DNA of 64,000 nucleotides from an uncultured Gardnerella sp. (GTDB lineage Bacteria; Actinomycetota; Actinomycetes; Actinomycetales; Bifidobacteriaceae), in contig CAMUFL010000002.1 of the NCBI GenBank assembly GCA_947088155.1, positions 175,413-239,412 on the forward strand, written 5' to 3'. Each line of letters begins with the position of its first letter. Within the stretch, counting starts at the first letter, position 1. Position numbers and translations under genes: made by a program. The notes below the pieces were generated by a model. That model had not been told where the DNA came from, made no database searches, and saw nothing but the letters and a program-made list of their open reading frames with translations. Shown here piece by piece: positions 57,650 to 64,000 of the stretch.

Positions 57650-58930
57650 ATGTTGAAACTAAAAAAGTTTGGAGCAATCTCGATGATGCTCGCTGCTGCG
57701 CTGTCTCTTACTGCATGTGGTGGCGGCGCAAGCTCTACAAGTAATACTCAAAGTAAAACAACCGTCTCTGTTTGGCACTACTGGGATGGCGCTAATGCAG
57801 ATGCTTTCGATAAAAAAGTAAAAGCATTTAATGCTTCGCATAAGAACATTGAGATTAAAACTACGAATGTTCCTAATGCTGATTTCTTAACAAAATTACG
57901 TGCATCTGCTACTTCAAATACCTTGCCTGATATGGCCATAGGTGATTTGATTTGGATGCCTCAAATGGCGCAAATTGGCAAATCTGCAGACTTAAAAAAG
58001 CTTCTCAAGCCTGAAGTAATTGACAATATTAACCCAGCATTAAAGAATTTCGGCTCAATTGATGGTCACTTAGTATCCGTTCCAATGTCAGCCAATAATC
58101 TTGCGTATATGTACAATCGCACAGTATTTAAGAAGGCTGGTTTAGATCCAGATAAGCCGCCAAAAACTTGGGATGAATTAAAGAAAATGGCCAAGCAGAT
58201 TAAAGATAAGACTGGTCTTCCAGGTTACGATTTGCCAACTGAAGCAGGAGATAGCGGTGAGGCTCTTACCTGGAACTTCCAAGTCAATCTTTGGCAAGCT
58301 GGTGGCGAATTCTTAAAGAAAGATAACTCTGCTGCAGCATTTAACACTCCTGCAGGTAAGAAAGCTGCAAACTTCTGGATGGATCTTATTAAAAGTGGTG
58401 TGAGTCCATACGCAGGATGGGGCAAGTTCGAAAAAGGTCAAGGTGGTTCTGCTCAGGAAGGTTCATGGATGGTAGGTATTTGGGCTGCTGATCCGCCGTT
58501 TGATTTTGCTGCAGCGCCATTGCCAACCCCTGAAGGTGGTAAGCCATCTACCAACCTTGGCGGAGAACAGGCAATGCTGTTTAATAATGATGATGCAAAG
58601 GTAAAAGCCGCTGCTGAATTTGTGACTTGGTTCTTGCAAGATAAGCAAGTTCTTGATTGGTGTGAATCTACCGGCTTCCTGCCTGCAACAAAGAGTGCAG
58701 CTAACGACGCAGAGTATCGTTCTTGGGTTGAGAAGAAAGAGCCTCGCTTGATGCCATACATCGAACAAATGACAACTGCTCATACTCGTCCAAACACCAA
58801 ACTATATCCACAGATTTCGTTGGCATTCGCAAAGGAAATGGAAAAAGCATTTTCTGGCGAAGTAAATGTTGATACTGCATTAAAGAATGCAGAAAAAGCA
58901 GTCAACGACGTAATAGCGCAAGGTAAGTAA
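57650..58930 (+). CDS. Sugar ABC transporter substrate-binding lipoprotein
   Basis: A 426-residue family 1 binding protein. Lipobox LTAC (Cys near 23) after a short signal peptide, then GGGASST. It shows VSVWHYWDGANADAFDKKVKAFNASH, LPDMAIGDLIWMPQMAQIG, MSANNLAYMYNRTVFKKAGLDPDKPPKTWDELKKMA and LGGEQAMLFNNDDAKVKAAAEFVTWFL. Such proteins bind maltose, maltodextrins or related sugars. The GH13 gene downstream favours alpha-glucans (glycogen-derived). It is the first gene of the operon. Confidence 0.93.
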   Translation: MLKLKKFGAISMMLAAALSLTACGGGASSTSNTQSKTTVSVWHYWDGANADAFDKKVKAFNASHKNIEIKTTNVPNADFLTKLRASATSNTLPDMAIGDLIWMPQMAQIGKSADLKKLLKPEVIDNINPALKNFGSIDGHLVSVPMSANNLAYMYNRTVFKKAGLDPDKPPKTWDELKKMAKQIKDKTGLPGYDLPTEAGDSGEALTWNFQVNLWQAGGEFLKKDNSAAAFNTPAGKKAANFWMDLIKSGVSPYAGWGKFEKGQGGSAQEGSWMVGIWAADPPFDFAAAPLPTPEGGKPSTNLGGEQAMLFNNDDAKVKAAAEFVTWFLQDKQVLDWCESTGFLPATKSAANDAEYRSWVEKKEPRLMPYIEQMTTAHTRPNTKLYPQISLAFAKEMEKAFSGEVNVDTALKNAEKAVNDVIAQGK

Positions 58931-58932
58931 TC

Positions 58933-59898
58933 ATGCGTAACCCGATATCACGGCTAAAAAATAAGCAGGCAGCTGCTATTGACAACGTAGAAATTGGCAG
59001 TAGTAAGCTGATGCGAAATGGTCATAAAACTGTAGGAAAATGGGAGCAAATTCTCACAGCATGGGGATTATTGCTTCCTGGATTGGTGATTCTCGTCATC
59101 TTCACTTTTTATCCAATTATTTCTGCAGCCTACACGAGCTTAACGAATTGGAACGGTTTTTCTGCAAATCCAGATTTTATTGGATTGAAGAATTATGTAA
59201 AACTATCTCAAAATCCAGAATTTTGGAATAGTCTAACTGTGACTGTTATATATGCGTTTGGCGTAGCTGTGTTATCGGTTGTTTCCGGCTTGATTTTTGC
59301 GGTATTACTAGATGCGCCAATTCGCGCTCGCGGATTGTATCGCACCATATATTTCCTTCCTGTCGTTACCTCCTCGGTGGCTGTAGCAATTGTGTGGAAA
59401 TATATGTTGGATCCATCGGGTCTTGTAAATTCTGTACTCTCATCCCTAGGTATTGCAGGACCCGACTGGCTCCACAACAAGTGGCTAGCATTACTTGCTA
59501 CTACACTCCTTACAGTTTGGAAGAACTTAGGTTTTAATATCATTCTATATTTGACTGCTTTGCAATCTCTTTCTAAGTCGACTTATGAAGCTGCAAGTCT
59601 TGATGGTGCTACGAGCTGGCAACAGCTGCGTTATATTACAGTTCCTCTGTTAAGGCCAATGACATTTTTCGTAGTTGTGCAAGCGCTGATTAGCAGTTTC
59701 CAATCATTTGATTTAATTTACGTGTTTACTGAAGGCGGCCCTCGAGGTGGTACTGACGTACTAGGAATGTTTATGTATCGTCAAGCATTTAGATTAGGCA
59801 ATTTCGGTTATGGCACAGCAATTGCGATAGCGTCGCTGGTGTTAGTTCTTATCGTAACTCTTGTGCAATGGAAGGTAAGCAATGCAGAAAATAAGTAA
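58933..59898 (+). CDS. Sugar ABC permease, MalF-like
   Basis: A 321-residue permease with six membrane helices. The EAA loop is YEAASLDGATSWQQLRYITVPLLRP, followed by SFDLIYVFTEGGPRGGTDVLGMFMYRQAF, typical of MalF-like permeases. The start is 2 bp after the binding-protein stop. It overlaps the next permease by 17 bp. Confidence 0.93.
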   Translation: MRNPISRLKNKQAAAIDNVEIGSSKLMRNGHKTVGKWEQILTAWGLLLPGLVILVIFTFYPIISAAYTSLTNWNGFSANPDFIGLKNYVKLSQNPEFWNSLTVTVIYAFGVAVLSVVSGLIFAVLLDAPIRARGLYRTIYFLPVVTSSVAVAIVWKYMLDPSGLVNSVLSSLGIAGPDWLHNKWLALLATTLLTVWKNLGFNIILYLTALQSLSKSTYEAASLDGATSWQQLRYITVPLLRPMTFFVVVQALISSFQSFDLIYVFTEGGPRGGTDVLGMFMYRQAFRLGNFGYGTAIAIASLVLVLIVTLVQWKVSNAENK

Positions 59899-60724
59899 AG
59901 TCTTTACGAGATTGCGTTCATTGCATCTTGCTCGACATATTGTGCTCATTATTGGTGCGGCTTCGGTACTTATTCCATTTATGTGGATGCTTACAACGTC
60001 GTTGCAAACAAAAGCTGAAACGTATGCTGTTCAATCAGTAATTCCAACATCATGGCATTGGGAAAATTATTTGCATGCTTGGCAAAGCGCTCCATTTGCA
60101 AATTATTATATTAATAGCTTGATCATGTCGGCAATTATTGTAATTGGTCACCTTGCGTTTGACGCTATGGCAGCTTTTGCTTTTGCGCGATTAGAGTTTC
60201 CTGGAAAGAAAATATTATTCGTGCTGCTACTTTCTGCTTTCATGGTTCCTGCTTTCGTAACAGTTATACCTATGTACGGTATTATCGCTCAGTTGCGTTG
60301 GATTGATACTATGGCAGCTTTAACAGTTCCGCGTTTGGCTGATGTATTTGGCATTATTTTGCTACGCCAACATTTTACTACTATCCCGCGTGAGCTAGAT
60401 GAGGCTGCAAGAATTGACGGATGTTCAAGCCTTGGTATTTTTATTAAAGTTATTCTGCCGCTTTCTAAGCCAGCTCTTGCAACTCTTGGTGTATTCTCAT
60501 TCCTATTTGCATGGAATGATTTTCTGTGGCCTCTGTTGGTTACAAATGCAGAAGAAATGCGTACTATTCAAATCGGCTTGAGTGGTTTTGTTGGACGTTA
60601 TGGTACGTCATGGAACTATTTAATGGCTGGAACTTTGACGTCAACTTTGCCATCAATTATTATTTTCTTCTTCTTCCAAAAAGCTCTTGAACGAGGAATC
60701 GCTTCTACAGGTCTTAAAGATTGA
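59882..60724 (+). CDS. Sugar ABC permease, MalG-like
   Basis: A 280-residue permease, six helices. The EAA loop is LDEAARIDGCSSLGIFIKVILPLSKPAL, with FAWNDFLWPLLVT after it. The ATG at 59882 lies within the MalF-like gene (17-bp overlap). The pair needs an ATPase that is not in this operon, probably a shared MsiK-like protein as in other actinobacteria (inference). Confidence 0.93.
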   Translation: MQKISKVFTRLRSLHLARHIVLIIGAASVLIPFMWMLTTSLQTKAETYAVQSVIPTSWHWENYLHAWQSAPFANYYINSLIMSAIIVIGHLAFDAMAAFAFARLEFPGKKILFVLLLSAFMVPAFVTVIPMYGIIAQLRWIDTMAALTVPRLADVFGIILLRQHFTTIPRELDEAARIDGCSSLGIFIKVILPLSKPALATLGVFSFLFAWNDFLWPLLVTNAEEMRTIQIGLSGFVGRYGTSWNYLMAGTLTSTLPSIIIFFFFQKALERGIASTGLKD

Positions 60725-60779
60725 AGAAGTGCTAAGACGTTTACAATTTGTAAAATTTACTATTTGTTAGGAACAAGTC

Positions 60780-62174
60780 ATGCAACCTGAATGGGTAAAA
60801 TCAAGTGTATTTTATCAGATTTTTCCGGAGCGTTTCGCAAATGCAAATGCCTCTATTAACCCTAATCCTGTAGAATCATGGGATAAATCTCCAACTAGGG
60901 ACAATTTTTTCGGTGGTGATTTGCAAGGGATCAGTGAGCATCTGTCATATCTTGCGGATATGGGTGTCAATGCTTTGTATCTTACTCCAATTTTCCAAGC
61001 GGATACGAATCATCGCTATGATGCCACTGATTATTTCAAAATTGATTCACGTCTTGGTAATGACGCAGATTTTGATGAGTTTATTAAGCGTGCTCATGAA
61101 TTGCAGATTCGTGTAGTTTTAGATGGTGTATTCAATCATTGTGGAATAGGCCACTGGGCGTTTCAAGATGTTGTACGTAACGGCGAACAATCGCAATATG
61201 TTAATTGGTTTTCGGTAGAGGGCTTTCCTGTAGTGTCTCATCCGGAACCGAATTATAAAACATGTTCCGGCTGTTACTATTTACCAAAATGGAATGTATA
61301 TAATCCAGAAGTGCGTAGACATCACTATAACGTTGCTAAATATTGGTTAAATCGTGGTATTGATGGCTGGCGTTTAGATGTTCCATATTTCGTCAATAAA
61401 ACATTTTGGAAGGGTTTCCATAAAGTAGTGAAATCTTTTGGGGATGATAAATACTTAGTAGCTGAAGAATGGCGTAACCCTTCTCAATGGCTTACTCCGG
61501 AACTTATGGATGGAACCATGAATTATACAGTTCGTGATTTAGTCCTAGGTTTTTGCGCTGATGAAACGTTGGATGCTTATGATTTTGCAGATGGTATGAA
61601 TGCTTTGTATAACGATATTCCAGAAGAACATCGTTCTTGTATGTTGAATTTGCTTGGGAGTCACGATACTGAGCGATTGCTTACGCGTACAAAAGCTCAT
61701 GAATATGCTTGGGATACGTCTGCTGAAGACGCTGAGAATTTAGCTTATGCGCTGTTATTCGCTGCTGATGGTGCTCCTATGGTGTATTACGGCGATGAAA
61801 ATGGTATGGAAGGAGAAAATGATCCGGGTTGCCGCGCTCCTATGATTTGGAATGAGAATGCTTGGAATTTATCTGTTCGTAAAACAGTTTGCAAATTAAT
61901 GCGTCTACGTAGAGAAAATGCTGCTCTCCAATATGGCAGGCAGCATGTAGCTGCTTTAGGTAAACATACTGTGTGTATTACGCGCAACTTACCTTCGGGG
62001 CGTGCATGCTTATGTTTAGTGCATCGCGGATCTGGAGCTTACATCAATTGTGATGATTTGCCGGTGCGTATGGATCGTTCGCTATTTGGTGTGCCAAGTA
62101 TAATAGGTAAGCAATACCGTATGGGAGAAAAATCCATTATATTGTATGAAGGTGAAGCAGTGGGGAAGCTATGA
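60780..62174 (+). CDS. GH13 alpha-glucan hydrolase (cyclomaltodextrinase/neopullulanase-like)
   Basis: A 464-residue cytoplasmic GH13 enzyme without a signal peptide. The four conserved regions are DGVFNH (115-120), GWRLDVPYF (nucleophile Asp200), VAEEW (acid/base Glu229) and LLGSHD (Asp296). The opening VFYQIFPERFAN and NFFGGDLQGI resemble neopullulanase and cyclomaltodextrinase. An N-terminal CBM34 domain, usual in many relatives, is missing. It would split imported malto-oligosaccharides. Its stop overlaps the LacI gene start. Confidence 0.9.
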   Translation: MQPEWVKSSVFYQIFPERFANANASINPNPVESWDKSPTRDNFFGGDLQGISEHLSYLADMGVNALYLTPIFQADTNHRYDATDYFKIDSRLGNDADFDEFIKRAHELQIRVVLDGVFNHCGIGHWAFQDVVRNGEQSQYVNWFSVEGFPVVSHPEPNYKTCSGCYYLPKWNVYNPEVRRHHYNVAKYWLNRGIDGWRLDVPYFVNKTFWKGFHKVVKSFGDDKYLVAEEWRNPSQWLTPELMDGTMNYTVRDLVLGFCADETLDAYDFADGMNALYNDIPEEHRSCMLNLLGSHDTERLLTRTKAHEYAWDTSAEDAENLAYALLFAADGAPMVYYGDENGMEGENDPGCRAPMIWNENAWNLSVRKTVCKLMRLRRENAALQYGRQHVAALGKHTVCITRNLPSGRACLCLVHRGSGAYINCDDLPVRMDRSLFGVPSIIGKQYRMGEKSIILYEGEAVGKL

Positions 62175-63235
62175 ATGTTCGTAGAGTGACTATTAAGGAT
62201 GTTGCAGAAAAAGCTAATGTTTCCAAGTCTGCAGTATCTTTTGCATATAATGATCCGTCAAAACTATCTGAGGCGACGGTTGAACATATTATGCAAACTG
62301 CTGAAGAAATGGGATATGTGCGAAGTGCAACAGCTAGAGCATTGCGTACGAATTCTTCGAATGCTTTGGGCTTGTTGCTGCCGCAAGGTATTGATACGAT
62401 TTTGCAAAATCCCTATTATTCACTTTTGATTCAGGGCATTGGGCAGGTTTGCCAGTCGGAAGGCTACACTTTGATGCTTGTTCCTCCGCTAAGAGGTTCA
62501 ATGTTAAAAGCTATTCCTACAGCTGCAGTAAGTGGTTTTATAATTTGCGGTTTGGAAGCTGAGCGTGCAGAAGTTGTTGAAATTTTGAATAAGCATGTTC
62601 CTGTAGTGATTGTTGATCCTGCTCAACCTATTAACGTTCCAACTGTAGAAGTCGACGATGAACATGATTTTGAAGATTTAGTAGATAGACTTATTGATTT
62701 AGGCCATAGGAATATTGGTATTGCAGCAATTGAGACGAAATCGCATACTGATTATCCGGGATGGCAAGGAATAGTTGGTAGGCGCATGGCAAGTGTTGTG
62801 CGTGCGCTTAAAAAGCATAACTTGTCACCTGAAGATAAAGAAATTACCGTTATAGAAACGCCTTGCACGTATCAGGGTGGAGCTGATGTTTTCAACAAAA
62901 TGTGGAATGACACTAGTCTCGAATATAGGCCTACTGCGATTGTGTCGTTTAGTGACATTATTGCGTTGGGTGTGCTTGGAGCAGCTCAACAGCAAGGATT
63001 ACGCGTTCCTGAAGATCTTTCCATTACGGGTTATGATGATTTGCCTTTGTCTACAATTTGCACGCCTCGATTAACTACGGTTCATCAGCCAATTACTTCG
63101 AAAGGACGCTTGGCTGCAGAAAGTTTGATTGATCAAATACGTTTTAATGAAGAATCTTTGCCTGTTTCGCATAAAAAATTGGGAACTGCCTTAATTGTGC
63201 GTGAATCGGTTGGGGCAGCTCCTCTTAAGAAGTAA
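62171..63235 (+). CDS. LacI-family transcription regulator
   Basis: A 354-residue repressor. The helix-turn-helix and hinge are at about 5-58 (VTIKDVAEKANVSKSAVSFAYND, LSEATVEHIMQTAEEMGYVRS). The periplasmic-binding-like sugar domain follows, with LGLLLPQGIDTIL and SFSDIIALGVLGAAQQQGLRVPEDLSITGYDDLPLSTICTPRLTTVHQP. It overlaps the GH13 stop by 4 bp and likely controls the same operon in response to a sugar. Confidence 0.93.
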   Translation: MNVRRVTIKDVAEKANVSKSAVSFAYNDPSKLSEATVEHIMQTAEEMGYVRSATARALRTNSSNALGLLLPQGIDTILQNPYYSLLIQGIGQVCQSEGYTLMLVPPLRGSMLKAIPTAAVSGFIICGLEAERAEVVEILNKHVPVVIVDPAQPINVPTVEVDDEHDFEDLVDRLIDLGHRNIGIAAIETKSHTDYPGWQGIVGRRMASVVRALKKHNLSPEDKEITVIETPCTYQGGADVFNKMWNDTSLEYRPTAIVSFSDIIALGVLGAAQQQGLRVPEDLSITGYDDLPLSTICTPRLTTVHQPITSKGRLAAESLIDQIRFNEESLPVSHKKLGTALIVRESVGAAPLKK

Positions 63236-63309
63236 TTGGCTTAATATATTTTGCAGTTTTTACCTAGAAGTTGCCGTCGTTTTGATTGTTAATTCATATT
63301 GTTAGTAAT

Positions 63310-63449
63310 CAAGTGCGTTCCGCTTGGGATAACGAAAAAGAAGAATGGTATTTTCGGTAGTGGATGTAGTTGCCATTTTGACAGATAGTAAGAATCCAAG
63401 AGACTATCTAAAGAAGGTATGCAAACGTGACGAGCAGTTAGTTGCCTAG
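63310..63449 (+). pseudogene. Remnant of BRO-N/antirepressor-like protein, frameshifted
   Basis: The frame read at 63310 gives QVRSAWDNEKEEWYF and is then lost at TTTT near 63350, where one T appears to be missing. In the next frame it continues SVVDVVAILTDSKNPRDYLKKVCKRDEQ and stops at TAG 63447. This matches the start of phage antirepressor (BRO family) proteins (EWYFSVVDVVAILT...NPR.YW.K). Frameshift and truncation make it a fossil. Confidence 0.7.
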
Positions 63450-63504
63450 TGGGGGCAAATTGTTCCCTGTGTTCCTTGGTGTTTATTGGTGATAGTCTGC
63501 ATAG

Positions 63505-63582
63505 TTTGAAGTTGCTTTAGAAAACTGGCTTGAAGATTTTGATAAGCAGGTGGCATGGCAAGAGGAGTTTGATAGATTCTAA
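63505..63582 (+). pseudogene. Gene-end fragment of unknown origin
   Basis: An open stretch right after an in-frame stop, FEVALENWLEDFDKQVAWQEEFDRF then stop. It looks like the acidic C-terminus of a deleted gene. Family not recognised. Confidence 0.35.
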
Positions 63583-63599
63583 CTCTGATTTAATAAAAA

Positions 63600-63698
63600 G
63601 TTGTAAATACGCATTTATTTTAAAAGTACGCATTAAAATCTTCGCTGAAGGACGCTATAATACTATGAATAGATTTAATAAAAATGCGTATTTACAAC
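63600..63698. promoter_or_regulatory. Inverted repeat upstream of second DUF4143 ATPase
   Basis: GTTGTAAATACGCATTTATT (63600-63619) and its near-complement AATAAAAATGCGTATTTACAAC (63677-63698) bracket a 57-bp segment with GCTATAATACT, a likely -10. The ATPase ATG is 23 bp further. It resembles an operator pair. Confidence 0.55.
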
Positions 63699-63721
63699 AT
63701 AATTTTAAATGAGGTGTATAG

Positions 63722-64000
63722 ATGGAAGTGCAAAGACCAAGATACTTAAACCAACTTATAGATAAAAAAGATAACGGAAGAGTAAAGATTATTACAGGCA
63801 TTAGAAGATGTGGGAAATCATATCTTTTATTTGAATTATACAAAAAACACCTACTCTCCTGTGGAGTAAGTGAAAATCAAATGATAATGATTTCACTCGA
63901 TAGTCTGCAGAATATTAAGTACAGGAATCCAATCGAGCTGGATAACTTTTTAAGAGGTAAAATTGAAGATAATGGAATTAAGCACTATATTTTTATCGAT
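63722..64000 (+). CDS. AAA ATPase (DUF4143 type), N-terminal part, runs off window
   Basis: The first 93 residues of a second ATPase of the kind at 3974. It has ITGIRRCGKSYLLFELYKKH (Walker A) and starts Walker B at HYIFID by the window edge. GAGGTG precedes the ATG. The N-terminus is clearly different from that of the one at 3974, so the two are not recent copies. The frame stays open to the edge. Confidence 0.85.
   Translation, partial: MEVQRPRYLNQLIDKKDNGRVKIITGIRRCGKSYLLFELYKKHLLSCGVSENQMIMISLDSLQNIKYRNPIELDNFLRGKIEDNGIKHYIFID

Noticed and set aside
63236..64000. Intact prophage at the right edge
   Set aside because: Only short broken fragments of a phage-like gene; no integrase, structural or lysis genes.
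1..64000. tRNA, rRNA, tmRNA or RNase P genes
   Set aside because: I looked for cloverleaf-like and conserved RNA segments in the intergenic gaps and saw none, but a covariance-model search was not possible.

Overview
The window looks like chromosome of a low-GC member of the Bifidobacteriaceae, most probably the Gardnerella group. The sequence is AT-rich, the housekeeping genes are of actinobacterial type (zwf-opcA-pgl with gnd, a GlnR-like regulator beside nth, class Ib nrdHIEF), surface proteins end in LPXTG signals, and a glycan-uptake operon lacks its own ATPase, as is usual in this family. I see no rRNA, tRNA, CRISPR array, insertion sequence or complete prophage. The species assignment is inference from gene content.

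Layout. 0-6 kb is accessory: the end of a Fic protein, a higBA toxin-antitoxin pair, an LPXTG leucine-rich-repeat surface protein, an AAA ATPase (DUF4143 type), a stray copy of the higA 3' end and a 51-bp tandem repeat. 5.8-15.1 kb is a reductive-type iron uptake locus: ApbE flavin transferase, a Fur-like palindrome, FTR1 permease, P19-type lipoprotein, DUF2318 membrane protein, two FtsX/MacB-like permeases, their ATPase and an FMN-binding lipoprotein that is a likely ApbE substrate. 15.2-31.9 kb is a second accessory block: a 1121-residue LPXTG protein, a DUF3800 protein, a two-component system beside small orphan genes, an AbiE pair, a DUF2089 pair, a lactococcin-972-type bacteriocin with its membrane protein and ABC ATPase, a RelE/XRE pair, a DUF234 ATPase and a lipoprotein with a sortase-like active-site pattern. 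32.3-57.3 kb is mostly core: nrdHIEF, gnd, pgl-opcA-zwf, an acyltransferase, ppa, a GlnR-like regulator, nth, a solute-binding protein, valS, a RelE/RelB pair, argS and brnQ. 57.6-63.2 kb is an alpha-glucan uptake operon (binding protein, two permeases, GH13 enzyme, LacI regulator). The last 0.8 kb holds gene remnants and the start of another DUF4143 ATPase.

Two patterns stand out. First, three poly-G/C tracts (11, 10 and 9 bases) sit at genes for cell-surface or secreted products: upstream of the LRR protein, inside the coding sequence just after the signal peptide of the large LPXTG protein, and in the 5' leader of the bacteriocin gene. They look like contingency tracts for phase variation. 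Second, a 46-47 bp palindromic repeat with GTTATCGTGGCA / TGCCACGATAAC ends occurs four times (one copy shortened) between 23.2 and 29.7 kb and falls at the borders of the AbiE/DUF2089, bacteriocin and toxin-antitoxin cassettes. This suggests modular exchange. Each of the three AAA ATPase genes also has its own elaborate palindromes upstream.
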